The notes: generated by a model from the letters alone, not told the origin. A stretch of 24,506 nucleotides of DNA from JBCCEV01 sp039030125 (GCA_039030125.1 JBCCEV010000053.1:1-24506); one strand, 5' to 3'. Shown: positions 1 through 8,361, numbered from the stretch's first letter. Made by a program: numbers and translations.

Positions 1-1
1 G

Positions 2-823
2 TTCTTCTTGGCGTTGATCCTCGCCGCATTGCTGGTGGCGAACGAGGTCTATGATCCATCGGTCGTTACTGCTTTGCATGTGATCGCACTCGCACCCACG
101 GCGCTCATTAGCGCTCTTCTGGTACGACGGTCTTTACCCGGCGAAGTCATCGCTTCGACACCCGAGACCGAGCGGCGCAAATGGTTAGCGAGCAGCTTGG
201 CGATGATGCTGATCGGTGGTCTCTCGGTCATCAATTCGCGGACCGATATCATTATGCTGGGCTGGTTCGGCGACGCCTCCGCAATTGGAATTTATTCGGT
301 CGCGGTGCGCGGATCCGAGCTCACAATGATGATCATGATGGCCGCCCACGCGGCGCTCAATCCCACCATGGCAAGCCTCTTTGCCGCCGGCAAACTCAGC
401 GAGCTAAACCGTTTGAGCGTGCGCAGCGGCCGCTTGATCTTGCTCGCATCCACGCCTTTGGTGATCGGGCTCATCATTTGGGGAGAGTGGTTTCTGGCAA
501 TATTTGGTCCCGAATTTACCGACGGTCAAATAACTTTGGCCATCCTCTGCATCGGCAATCTCGGTGCCTTGGCGATGGGTCCGGCGGCGGTCGTACTGGT
601 CATGACGGGTCACGAGCGGCGCGCCGCGCGAGCGATAGCGATCACCGTCGTCACGAATATCCTGCTGAACCTGGTGTTGATTCCGATCTACGGCAAGGAA
701 GGCGCCGCGTTCGCCACCGCGCTCAATAATTTCGCGCGCGCGGCGCTACTCACCTATTGGACATTCAAACTCGTGGGAATTGGTACCGCCGCCTGGCAGC
801 GCGAATCCCGAACGTTTGACTAA
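2..823 (+). CDS. Wzx-type polysaccharide flippase, 3' part (partial)
   Basis: The last 273 residues of a polytopic inner-membrane protein; the reading frame is open to the left edge, so the start lies outside the window. Hydrophobic helices alternate with short basic loops. The layout fits the C-terminal half of PST/MATE-type (MurJ/Wzx-like) oligosaccharide flippases: a helix pair with NSRTDIIMLGWF, the loop GIYSVAVRGSEL, and late helices with AARAIAITVVTNILLNLVLIP. Family members flip undecaprenyl-linked oligosaccharide units to the periplasm. That role fits the glycan genes to the right. The stop overlaps the stop of the opposing epimerase gene by 4 bp. Family call good; the substrate cannot be read. 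Confidence 0.82.
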   Translation, partial: FFLALILAALLVANEVYDPSVVTALHVIALAPTALISALLVRRSLPGEVIASTPETERRKWLASSLAMMLIGGLSVINSRTDIIMLGWFGDASAIGIYSVAVRGSELTMMIMMAAHAALNPTMASLFAAGKLSELNRLSVRSGRLILLASTPLVIGLIIWGEWFLAIFGPEFTDGQITLAILCIGNLGALAMGPAAVVLVMTGHERRAARAIAITVVTNILLNLVLIPIYGKEGAAFATALNNFARAALLTYWTFKLVGIGTAAWQRESRTFD

Positions 824-1851
824 CGCTCCATCAGCTTGCGTTCAAGGTCGGCTCTTAGCGCGTCGATATCGACCTTCGCCTTGTACCACTCGATGGTTTC
901 GCGGATCCCGTCGGCAAAACTGACCTCTGGGCGCCAACCCAACCACTGTTCCTGATTGCTGGTATCAGCCGCGCGGGCATGCACACCCTCTGGCTTGGTT
1001 TTGTCAAAAAAGAACTCGCGCGGCGAGTGTTCAACGATGTCACAAACCGTCTTGGCTGCATCGGCAATTTTAATGATTTCATCCGTACCGATATTGACCG
1101 CACGACAATCATCGATTGATTCAGCGGCGCGCAGGAGGCCTTCGACGACGTCGTCGACGTGAGTGAAATTTCTGTCTTGCTGGCCACTTCCCCAGATCTC
1201 ATAGGGATCCATGCCAACGAGTGCTTTGGCAATAAAGGCGATGATCGCATGAGTCTCGTTCTCGCGGCTGCCGTAAACCGTGAATAAACGACAGGAGACA
1301 CCCTTCAACCCAAACTGCTTGTTGTAGGCCGTTAAGGCCATTTCACCCATCAACTTGCACCAACCGTACTCACCGTCGGCGAGCGCCGCACCTTGCTTGA
1401 AGGGGTCGGCCATCTCTTCGGAAAGGTAGCGCACCTGTTCACTCTGGTCTGCGGACTGCAGGTTTGTTGGATAAACACACGCGGAGCTTGTATAGCAAAA
1501 CCGATCAATGCCTTGTTCGTGAGCGGACTTCAAAAGATTACCGTCGATCATCAGATTCTGGACGATCTCACCCACGTGCGTTTCTATGAAACCCCTACCG
1601 CCATGAATATTAGCGAGATGAAAAACCACTGATTGATCTTTAACCGCGGCGTCGGCCACGCTTTGATCGCGTAAGTCCGCCTCAACGAATTCGATCTCTC
1701 CGATCGACTCATCGAGATTCTCTTTTTCTCCGGAAGATAAATCGTCAACCACGCGGACCTTGGCGCCCAACGCAACAAGACGGTCTACTAAATGACTACC
1801 GATGAAGGAAGCGCCGCCGGTTACCAGCACGTTTGTCCCGTCGTAAAACAT
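820..1851 (-). CDS. NAD-dependent nucleotide-sugar epimerase, GDP-mannose 3,5-epimerase-like
   Basis: A 343-residue extended short-chain dehydrogenase. The NAD-binding glycine motif TGGASFIG is at residues 11-18, and the catalytic set is Ser123, Tyr162 and Lys166 (YGWCK). Two stretches point to the GDP-mannose 3,5-epimerase branch rather than GalE: GGRGFI (residues 84-89), matching the plant enzyme's GG-x-GFI loop, and SSACVYP (122-128), whose Cys125 sits where that enzyme has its catalytic cysteine. Such an enzyme makes GDP-L-galactose or GDP-L-gulose from GDP-mannose in the cytoplasm. The start has a good ribosome site (AGGTAGGA just upstream). It follows the GT10 gene by 33 bp on the same strand, probably one operon. 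Another GDP- or UDP-sugar epimerase remains possible. Confidence 0.8.
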   Translation of the reverse strand: MFYDGTNVLVTGGASFIGSHLVDRLVALGAKVRVVDDLSSGEKENLDESIGEIEFVEADLRDQSVADAAVKDQSVVFHLANIHGGRGFIETHVGEIVQNLMIDGNLLKSAHEQGIDRFCYTSSACVYPTNLQSADQSEQVRYLSEEMADPFKQGAALADGEYGWCKLMGEMALTAYNKQFGLKGVSCRLFTVYGSRENETHAIIAFIAKALVGMDPYEIWGSGQQDRNFTHVDDVVEGLLRAAESIDDCRAVNIGTDEIIKIADAAKTVCDIVEHSPREFFFDKTKPEGVHARAADTSNQEQWLGWRPEVSFADGIRETIEWYKAKVDIDALRADLERKLMER

Positions 1852-1884
1852 ATTTCCTACCTACTCAGAGCATACGCGGCGGGG

Positions 1885-3012
1885 CTACGCTCCCGGCAAA
1901 TCTAGATCGACTTTCGCGTCTTCCTGCACGATGCCACCAATCAGTTTCGTAAATGATTCTTTGCTAAAGCGCTCAAAGGCAGCCGATCTCAAGAAATCGC
2001 GGGCGCTGCGCTTATAAGTGTCAATTTCTTCTTGTTTGAGCGACAAAAGGTAATCGCGCAACGCATCGTAACTATCGAATCTACGCATGTCTATGAACGC
2101 GGTGTCGGGGATCAAATCCCCGATTTCTGGCGCGCCCCAGTAAACGGGCACGGTCCCAGCATAGAAACAATCGAATAATTTTTCGGTTATCCAACCAGGG
2201 GAAATCATGTTCTCAAAACAAATCGCGAATTTATAAGCACCCAAAGTATCGCGTTTGGACGCGGCGCGGCCTCGGTAAACGCGCCGCGCCGCCGCCAATC
2301 GTTGGTCGGGCTTGATCCGGTCGATAACACTCAGGTATCCCCGGTGTAACGCCCGCAACGTCCAAGGGATCCAGGTGCGTCCTAAACGCAGCGAGGGTTG
2401 ATCCCAAAATTGACCGTACAAGTCTATTTCACCGCGCTCACCGAAGTACGCAATGGCTTCTAGTCTTGCGGTGTAAAGTTCCTGCCAGTCAACGCTCGGC
2501 AGCTTATTAGAGTTGATAATCACTAGAAAGCCGCGGTCTTCTCGCGCCCAGGTTTCTTCGTGAACATCGTTATACGCTTGCGGCCAATAGAATTTTTCGA
2601 ATGCGATAGATCCGTTGATAAAGCGCGCCAGCGACTCGCTATCGCCCCAGGAATAAATTCGCTTGAAATGCCGTTGCGCCTTATCGAGCCCGCGATAGAG
2701 TTCGGGGTCGACCACTGGGCATTCCATTGCGAAACAAGCGCTGAGCGTAATGTCGTCGCGCGTACTCAGGTGTTCGTAGTGCTTGAGGTTGGCGATCGAT
2801 ATATAAAGTTTGTACTCAAGATCATTGAATGCCGGATCGGACAAGCGATCACTGGTGTGAACGGCAACCCCGGCTGCGTTCAGTGTTTCCTTCAAATGGG
2901 TGTAAGGCGCGTGGAGTTGATCACCTGCGAAAGCGGCGCTATCAACATCAAATAGATGATCGCCGAGCAGCTTCGGCGAAGAAGGCTCAAGGAAAAGACC
3001 TACGGCAGTCAT
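1885..3012 (-). CDS. GT10 (alpha-1,3-fucosyltransferase family) glycosyltransferase
   Basis: 375 residues with the GT10 C-terminal signature: FEN around Glu267, then GWITEKL at 273-279, followed by DCFYAGTVPVYWGAP. The family uses GDP-fucose, and this segment binds the nucleotide sugar. I placed the start at the ATG at 3012 (MTAVGLFLEP). An in-frame ATG at 3099 would add 29 residues that do not resemble the family and would run into the divergent promoter region. No membrane anchor is evident, so it probably acts at the cytoplasmic face. The next gene encodes a GDP-mannose 3,5-epimerase-like protein; no GDP-mannose dehydratase or GDP-fucose synthase gene is in the window. Family call firm, donor sugar uncertain. 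Confidence 0.87.
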   Translation of the reverse strand: MTAVGLFLEPSSPKLLGDHLFDVDSAAFAGDQLHAPYTHLKETLNAAGVAVHTSDRLSDPAFNDLEYKLYISIANLKHYEHLSTRDDITLSACFAMECPVVDPELYRGLDKAQRHFKRIYSWGDSESLARFINGSIAFEKFYWPQAYNDVHEETWAREDRGFLVIINSNKLPSVDWQELYTARLEAIAYFGERGEIDLYGQFWDQPSLRLGRTWIPWTLRALHRGYLSVIDRIKPDQRLAAARRVYRGRAASKRDTLGAYKFAICFENMISPGWITEKLFDCFYAGTVPVYWGAPEIGDLIPDTAFIDMRRFDSYDALRDYLLSLKQEEIDTYKRSARDFLRSAAFERFSKESFTKLIGGIVQEDAKVDLDLPGA

Positions 3013-3061
3013 CGGCGTACAGAAGTTGGGGCTTGTTCGCTTGAGGATACCACGCGGACTT

Positions 3062-3088
3062 CTTAATGACTGAACGATAGCCATTAAG
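3062..3088. promoter_or_regulatory. Inverted repeat in divergent intergenic region
   Basis: A perfect 7-bp inverted repeat (CTTAATG and CATTAAG) with a 13-bp spacer. It lies between the divergent GT10 and GT4 genes. The wide spacer suits a dimeric DNA-binding protein better than a terminator. No regulator gene is nearby, so the role is inferred. Confidence 0.3.
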
Positions 3089-3107
3089 GGCAGTTGCAAA
3101 TCGCGTC

Positions 3108-3130
3108 GCTAAGCTCCGACAATGCTTAGC
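3108..3130. promoter_or_regulatory. 7-bp stem, 9-nt loop dyad upstream of the GT4 gene
   Basis: GCTAAGC and GCTTAGC are perfect complements around a 9-nt loop, ending 26 bp before the TTG start at 3157. A weak promoter-like pair (TTGCAA at 3094-3099, GACAAT at 3118-3123) overlaps it. The dyad could be an operator or a hairpin in the 5' leader. No U-tract follows, so it is not a typical terminator. Confidence 0.3.
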
Positions 3131-3156
3131 CGAGCGAGAGTCAAGCGAAGAAACGA

Positions 3157-4341
3157 TTGCGGATCCTTTACGTTTCAAAAAACTTTCCCAACAACGTTCA
3201 CGAAACACGTGGGCTATGGGTGCGAGGGTTAGTTGCGGAGATCGGGCTAAATCATGATGTGGCAGTGGTGGCACCGGTACCCTATTGCCCACCGCTACTG
3301 TTGCGCGGAACCAGCTACGGGCGCTATCGGGAGATTGCTCACGAGCGCTTTGACGCGGACGTGCATGTCCTACACCCAAGATATCCAAGCGGTCCAGGCA
3401 CGCTTCTGGAGCGATTCGAAATGCCGGCGTACACGCGCGCCGTGATTGGCGCTGCCAAGCGCTTGGTTGAACAACATGGCCACTTTGACCTGATCCACGC
3501 TCATTTTGTTTTTCCCGACGGGATTGCCGCGATGGAACTTGCCAAGCAGTTTCAGATCCCGGTGGTAATTACCGACCACGCCTATTGGTTGCCGTGGATG
3601 GAAAATCCGTTCGTCAAACGGCTTGCCTCCAACGCGGTCGATTATTGCTCACGCCATCTTTCGGTTTCCGATGCGCTGCGCAAAACGGTTGTTGAAGTCA
3701 TCGGCGAACATCCGAAGTTACGCACGGCCCCAATCGGTTACGACGATCAAATCTTCAGCGTCGATGAGAATGCGACCCCAGATCCCAATCAGATCCTCTA
3801 CGTGGGCCGTATTCATAAAACCAAAGGGACTGATATTTTGCTCAGGGCAATGTCGTCGATTGTGAAGACCGCACCCCAAATCAAACTAAAAATTGTTGGC
3901 GGCAGCATGGGTTTTAACAACTACCAAAAGCATGAACGGGAGATCAGAGCCCTGGTAGAAGAATTATCATTAGATAAACACGTTGAGTTCGTGGGCGAGC
4001 ATCCGCAACGCCAAATCGCTCGTTTCTTTCATGAAAGCGCGATGCTGGTAGTTCCCAGCCGCCGTGAAACTTTCGGGGCGGTCGCTCTGGAAGCACTCGC
4101 ATGTGGCCGGCCCGTGTTGGCAACCCGATGTGGTGGACCCGAGGAGATCATCGATTCGGCCACGGGCTTGTTGGTGGACAAGGAAGATCCGGAGGCCTTG
4201 GCCACCGCTATTGTTGAATTTCTGCCCAGAGCTGGGAAATTTGAACGGTTAAGCTTGAACGCTGCGGCACGCGCCTACACGTGGTCGGAAGTTGCCAAGC
4301 ATCATTTGTCTATTTACGACGAAGTCATTAATGAACAATAA
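3157..4341 (+). CDS. GT4 family glycosyltransferase
   Basis: 394 residues with a GT-B fold. The N-terminal Rossmann half begins RILYVSKNFPNN. The C-terminal half has the donor-site sequence VGRIHKTKGTDILL and the E-x7-E motif (Glu304 and Glu312 in RRETFGAVALEALACG), followed by CGGPEEII. This is classic GT4: a retaining transferase using a nucleotide-sugar donor, at the cytoplasmic side of the membrane. The start is a TTG, with AGCGAAGAA just upstream as a modest ribosome site; residue 2 onward already matches the family. It is divergent from the GT10 gene, and its last 14 bp overlap the 3' end of the opposing lipoprotein gene. The sugar specificity cannot be told. Confidence 0.88.
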   Translation: MRILYVSKNFPNNVHETRGLWVRGLVAEIGLNHDVAVVAPVPYCPPLLLRGTSYGRYREIAHERFDADVHVLHPRYPSGPGTLLERFEMPAYTRAVIGAAKRLVEQHGHFDLIHAHFVFPDGIAAMELAKQFQIPVVITDHAYWLPWMENPFVKRLASNAVDYCSRHLSVSDALRKTVVEVIGEHPKLRTAPIGYDDQIFSVDENATPDPNQILYVGRIHKTKGTDILLRAMSSIVKTAPQIKLKIVGGSMGFNNYQKHEREIRALVEELSLDKHVEFVGEHPQRQIARFFHESAMLVVPSRRETFGAVALEALACGRPVLATRCGGPEEIIDSATGLLVDKEDPEALATAIVEFLPRAGKFERLSLNAAARAYTWSEVAKHHLSIYDEVINEQ

Positions 4342-5446
4342 GAAATCGACCGTCCGCCGTATCAACCGCCGCTAAGCGACTAGTGGTCGTGCCTTCGCTA
4401 TTAAAAACGTCCGATGAGGGCTCGCCCGCGGGCGTGAAATAACGCCATTGGGCGGTCTTGCCCTGCTTCCATGCTAGCAGCACTTGCTTGCCATTGGTGG
4501 CAATCGCAGGAAGGCGACCATTGTTCGTAACGAGCGTCTCGCGCGCCGGTGACAAGGTTTTCTTCAACGGCGCGGTGGTGAAATAGACCGCCCCTTCGCG
4601 CTCCCAGGTGACAAATATCGTGCCGTCTCTAACGGTCAAATCGTTGCCGGAAATGGGGCAGGCCTCGATGTGCCAGGGTAATGAATCGAGCGTCACCTGG
4701 GCCAACTCTCCGCTACCGAGGTCGACGAGCCCGAGCTGCATGTCGCGTTGGTTATCGACATTGTTACGGTACAGGTAAACCAGGAGTTCCTTGCCCGTAT
4801 CGCCCTTACTGATCGCCAGGCGCGATGAACAACATTCGCAGGATTCAGCGCTCGCGTGCAGCGGCGAGGCGAAACTCTTGCCGCCATCGCTGGAAACAGC
4901 TAGCTCGAATTCCTTTGCGGCCCAACCGAGCGCGACGTGCTGCTCCCCGGCAGCCAACGAATAGGAGTCACTGGGTTTTTTGTTCGCATTGATCTCAGCG
5001 CTAAAACCGTCTGCGGTGCCCCGCGAGAACATAATGCCACCATCGTCCTTACGACCCTGCGCGTACGAATCGTTGTACCAACTAATGTTCAACGCTCCGT
5101 CACGATCAATATCGATATCGGGACCTCTAAAGTAACCGCCACTGACAAACCCTGGTTCATGATTGACACGCAAGGGTGCGGAAAACGATTGGCCACCATC
5201 ACCACTGGAAACGTAGTAGAGATCGTTTGCTTTAACGTATGCGAGATGCAGTGATCCATCCTGGCCGCGCACGATATCTGGAACCTCGCCGCCGCTCGGG
5301 GTAGCAACAAGCCTTAGTTGCTCGTCAGGTTGTGCGCTCCCGCAACCGCCAAGCATCAGCACACCAAGTAGGCCTATGACGCTTCGCAGTCCGGTGCACT
5401 TTGCGGTCAACGCCGACGGATAGCGAGCAGAGATCGGGTATTTCAT
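4328..5446 (-). CDS. Asp-box (sialidase-like) beta-propeller lipoprotein
   Basis: 372 residues. The N-terminus has basic residues, a hydrophobic run (about 22-34) and a lipobox LGGC with Cys35, so it is probably a lipoprotein. A TTG at codon 13 would give a more usual signal-peptide length. At least two Asp-box repeats are visible (SSGDGGQSF ending at residue 88, and SSDGGKSF near 190), the hallmark of BNR/sialidase-type propellers. A CxCC cluster (Cys203, 205, 206) sits mid-protein; I recall it from uncharacterised sialidase-like proteins, not classical sialidases. I do not see an arginine triad or FRIP motif, so sialidase activity should not be assumed. It may bind or trim a surface glycan. 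It is convergent with the GT4 gene and divergent from the oxidoreductase gene at 5510. Confidence 0.72.
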   Translation of the reverse strand: MKYPISARYPSALTAKCTGLRSVIGLLGVLMLGGCGSAQPDEQLRLVATPSGGEVPDIVRGQDGSLHLAYVKANDLYYVSSGDGGQSFSAPLRVNHEPGFVSGGYFRGPDIDIDRDGALNISWYNDSYAQGRKDDGGIMFSRGTADGFSAEINANKKPSDSYSLAAGEQHVALGWAAKEFELAVSSDGGKSFASPLHASAESCECCSSRLAISKGDTGKELLVYLYRNNVDNQRDMQLGLVDLGSGELAQVTLDSLPWHIEACPISGNDLTVRDGTIFVTWEREGAVYFTTAPLKKTLSPARETLVTNNGRLPAIATNGKQVLLAWKQGKTAQWRYFTPAGEPSSDVFNSEGTTTSRLAAVDTADGRFLIVH

Positions 5447-5482
5447 GAATCGGACAACATCGTATTTTCGGTACAGATCACA

Positions 5483-5508
5483 ACACTACAATACCGATAA
5501 AATAGTGT
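5483..5508. promoter_or_regulatory. Inverted repeat at the head of the long operon
   Basis: A perfect 6-bp inverted repeat (ACACTA and TAGTGT) with a 14-bp AT-rich spacer. It lies in the 63-bp gap between the divergent lipoprotein gene and the first gene of the thirteen-gene run, whose ATG is at 5510. The spacer holds GATAAAAT, which could serve as a -10 element. The position suits an operator, but six-base arms can arise by chance. Confidence 0.25.
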
Positions 5509-5509
5509 G

Positions 5510-6577
5510 ATGTCCGAATCAAAAACGCGCATTGGCATTGTCGGTCTAGGTACCGCCGCGCAGACCATTCATTTACCGGCATGTAGCAAGCTGTCCAATG
5601 TTGAAATTGTCGGCGGCGTCGATCCTGGCGTGGATCAGCGATTCGATTTTCCGCGCTTCAAAGACGTTACCGAGCTTATTCGAGCAACGGAACCGCAAGT
5701 CATTATCGTTGCAACGCCACCCAACTATCATCTCGCAGGCGTCTCGGATGCACTGGCGGGCGGCTGCCATGTGTTTTGCGAAAAACCTTTCATGAACTCG
5801 CTCGCCGATGCCCGGGCCGCGATCGCGGCAGCCGAAGATGCCCAACGGTGGGTGGTGATCAACAATGAATTTCGTTTCATGCAGATCCATCGCGCCGCGC
5901 AGCAGATGATCGGCAAACCCGAGTTCGGCCGCCTTCGACACTTGTCCGCTAGCCAGACTTTTCTGGTAAGCGGTGACACCGAGGCCGGATGGCGAGGGCA
6001 GGACCCGAGGAGGACAGGAAAAGAATTCGGAATTCATGTCTTTGATTTATGCCGTTTCTTTTTCGCGGAGGAACCGTCACGGATTTATGCCCGCATGCCA
6101 CGCCCGGACGGGCCTGCGACACCGGATTTACTGAATATTATCGAGCTTGAGTTCTCAGGTGATCGCGCGGCCCTGATTGAACTTGATCGATTAAGCAAAG
6201 GGCGGCACCAATATTTGAATCTGCGCCTCGATGGGGAGCGCGCTAATGTCGAAACGCGGATCGGTGGGGCTCTTTCGGCGAGTATCGGGATCCGCGGCGG
6301 CACGCGAAAACCCTACTTCAGCGCGGATATCGCTATGGGTGGCCGCGCAGATTTGGTCCACGGCGAGCGCACGCGCCGGCTCGCAACCGACCCCCTCGAC
6401 CTTTTCGCAAATGCCACCTCGGTTCTCCTGGGCGAAATGCTCGACGCGATTGCGAACAACAGGCCACCGCCCTGTAACGCGGCCGATAACATCAACTCCT
6501 TAAAACTGGTGTTTGCCGCGTATGAATCAAGCGCACAACGCCACCCCATCGATTTAGCTAGCTTTGCAGAGCAATGA
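5510..6577 (+). CDS. Gfo/Idh/MocA family oxidoreductase (copy 1)
   Basis: 355 residues. The N-terminal Rossmann fold has the dinucleotide motif GLGTAA (residues 12-17). The family EKP triplet is at Glu91-Lys92-Pro93; Lys92 is the usual catalytic lysine. A histidine motif (His176, Asp179 in GIHVFD) lies where the family has its catalytic His. In glycan clusters these proteins are usually NAD(P)-dependent dehydrogenases of nucleotide sugars, for example oxidising C3 of a UDP-sugar; here the substrate is unknown. The ATG at 5510 directly follows an in-frame GTG at 5507, and either could start translation. It heads the plus-strand operon, and its stop overlaps the next start by 4 bp (ATGA). A second family member lies at 10678. 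Confidence 0.87.
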   Translation: MSESKTRIGIVGLGTAAQTIHLPACSKLSNVEIVGGVDPGVDQRFDFPRFKDVTELIRATEPQVIIVATPPNYHLAGVSDALAGGCHVFCEKPFMNSLADARAAIAAAEDAQRWVVINNEFRFMQIHRAAQQMIGKPEFGRLRHLSASQTFLVSGDTEAGWRGQDPRRTGKEFGIHVFDLCRFFFAEEPSRIYARMPRPDGPATPDLLNIIELEFSGDRAALIELDRLSKGRHQYLNLRLDGERANVETRIGGALSASIGIRGGTRKPYFSADIAMGGRADLVHGERTRRLATDPLDLFANATSVLLGEMLDAIANNRPPPCNAADNINSLKLVFAAYESSAQRHPIDLASFAEQ

Positions 6578-7428
6578 AGTTAAGCATCGCCGTCGGCGCG
6601 AAAGCGGCTGCCGATTGTGGGGCGCTGATCGACGCCTTGATGGATCAGGGTCTGGGCCGGCGCGAGGGCGTTGAATTGCAGATAGCCTGTAATCATCGGG
6701 GAGCGATCGCCGATGGCCCCAACACGCTGATTAGCTGTACGAGTGAACAATCGATATTCCAATTATGGCGACACGCGGCGCTGAACAGCACGGGTGATTA
6801 TGTCGTGTACCTGCCAGCCAAGGCGATCCCCGCGAATAATTGGCTCGATCAAGCAGAATTAGCGCTCGCTCATCGTGGCGTTCATTACGGCGCAATCGAT
6901 CCGCTCAGCAAGCAGCACTTCGAACTCGGATACCTTATCGAATACAGCCAGTTTCACAGCGATCGCCAGCGTCCACCCGAGGAATTGCCGGGTATCAACT
7001 TATTCCTACCTCGAGAACCCTTACTCGCCAGTCTCGACACGGCCGGGTTCTTTAAATCCAAAGCGCTCGCCCGCTGCGCGGCGCTGGGCCTGGCAAATAT
7101 TTGGCATCCCGATCTGCGGGTGCACTACGACATGCGAACGGCACGCGGCGGATATTGGCGTCGACGCTTTCGACACGGGCGCGTGTTCGGCGCTCGTCGC
7201 CATGAACTGCCCGCGCAACCGTCCAAAGCGCTTTGTATCTTGGGCAGTTTCGGTCTTCCGCTGTTGCGCTTCTGGCGGCTGTTGAGACGCACGCATGAAA
7301 GCCGCCACTTGGCAACCGCTGTTCGAAAATCAGCGTTGCCGATTTTGTGGGCTGAAGTCGGTTGGTCGCTCGGTGAGCTCTGTGGTTATTTAATCGGACC
7401 TAGCGCCGCCACCGATGCGGATATTTAG
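6574..7428 (+). CDS. GT2-like protein lacking the acidic motif (family member 1)
   Basis: 284 residues, related to the proteins at 7450, 11708 and 17974. Shared landmarks are the I-P-x-x-x-W stretch (AIPANNW, about residues 84-90), LPGINLFLPRE (like LPGNNIAYRR in the next gene), a basic RRRFRHGRVFGARR segment, hydrophobic C-terminal helices and the ending W-S-L-G-E-x-x-G-Y-L. Where the next protein has Glu-Asp-His, this one has Pro81-Ala82-Lys83, so the metal/donor-binding acidic residues appear lost. It may be an inactive partner, a scaffold or a transferase with altered chemistry. It is translationally coupled to the preceding oxidoreductase (4-bp overlap). The family assignment rests on comparison with its neighbours; function unknown. 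Confidence 0.7.
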   Translation: MKLSIAVGAKAAADCGALIDALMDQGLGRREGVELQIACNHRGAIADGPNTLISCTSEQSIFQLWRHAALNSTGDYVVYLPAKAIPANNWLDQAELALAHRGVHYGAIDPLSKQHFELGYLIEYSQFHSDRQRPPEELPGINLFLPREPLLASLDTAGFFKSKALARCAALGLANIWHPDLRVHYDMRTARGGYWRRRFRHGRVFGARRHELPAQPSKALCILGSFGLPLLRFWRLLRRTHESRHLATAVRKSALPILWAEVGWSLGELCGYLIGPSAATDADI

Positions 7429-7449
7429 TACAACGAGGAACCCATAATC

Positions 7450-8361
7450 GTGGCGCCACGGATCTCTGTGCTGATCGGCCGAGCGAGTCAGATTGATCGC
7501 GAGCGGATCTTTGAAACATTGAGCGCGCTGCGCAGGCAACAGGGCGCACCCGAATTTGAAGTCCTCATCGCTGATCGTTGTCACGATCAAGTCAGTGAAC
7601 AGCTACATGAGCAGTTCCCAGAGTTTCGGTTTATTAGCGCGCCCGCGCACACTCCACTGCCGGCGCTACGATACTTGGCGCTAGCAGCAAGCGCTGGGGA
7701 GCTGATAGTGGTGACCGAGGATCACTGCATCGCACCGCCTCAATGGCTTCATAAGATCAACCACGAGTTCGGGAGCCAAAGTACTGACGTGCTGGCCGTC
7801 GCGGGCCCGGTGGAGAACGGTGTGGCGGAGCGCATTTTCGATCGGGCGAATTTTCTCTGTGAGTACGAGGCAGTAAGCCCGCCCTTGAGTTCTGGGCCTC
7901 GCCAAGCGCTGCCCGGCAACAACATCGCCTATCGACGCAGCGCGCTAAGCATGATCGACGAGGATGTTTTCAAACGCGCATTTTGGGAACACGGGGTGCA
8001 TCAAGCCCTGGCTACCCAAGGGCGACTGATTGCAACCAACGCCTTCACTATCAAGCACACCAAGCGTTTCGGCTGGCGCAATTTCTTGACCCAGCGCTTT
8101 TTATATTCGCGGCACTTCGCTGGACATCGGTTTGAGCGCTCAGCTTGGTTCAGGAGACTGCTTGCTTGCTTTCTGACACCACTCCTGCCGCTGGTTCTGA
8201 GCGCTCGAGCCATAGCTGACGCAATTACCCGCCGGCGTCATCTCTTAAACGATTTACTTGTTTGCTTTCCTGCACTATTCATTTGCTACCTAGTATGGAC
8301 CCTGGGCGAAGTGGTGGGCTATGCTCTCGGGCCCGGTACTGCCCTAAATCGAATTGAATAA
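7450..8361 (+). CDS. GT2 family glycosyltransferase with EDH motif (family member 2)
   Basis: 303 residues and the most complete of the four related proteins. It has the GT-A start (RISVLIGRAS), a nucleotide-binding region around LIADRC, and TEDHCIAPPQWL with Glu90-Asp91-His92 at the DxD position, then LPGNNIAYRR and an acidic IDEDVF region. The C-terminus has two hydrophobic stretches (about 235-255 and 270-295) and the ending W-T-L-G-E-V-V-G-Y, which suggests membrane association. It probably transfers a sugar to a lipid-linked or membrane acceptor. The start is GTG, supported by GAGGA ten bases upstream. It sits 21 bp after member 1, so these two look like a tandem duplication that has diverged far. 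Confidence 0.82.
   Translation: MAPRISVLIGRASQIDRERIFETLSALRRQQGAPEFEVLIADRCHDQVSEQLHEQFPEFRFISAPAHTPLPALRYLALAASAGELIVVTEDHCIAPPQWLHKINHEFGSQSTDVLAVAGPVENGVAERIFDRANFLCEYEAVSPPLSSGPRQALPGNNIAYRRSALSMIDEDVFKRAFWEHGVHQALATQGRLIATNAFTIKHTKRFGWRNFLTQRFLYSRHFAGHRFERSAWFRRLLACFLTPLLPLVLSARAIADAITRRRHLLNDLLVCFPALFICYLVWTLGEVVGYALGPGTALNRIE

Noticed and set aside
3013..3099. 29-residue N-terminal extension of the GT10 gene
   Set aside because: The added residues do not resemble GT10 proteins and cover a dyad in the divergent regulatory region. The ATG at 3012 fits better.
4328..5446. True sialidase (GH33) annotation
   Set aside because: Only Asp-box repeats are visible; no arginine triad or FRIP motif was found, and Asp-boxes occur in many non-sialidase propellers.
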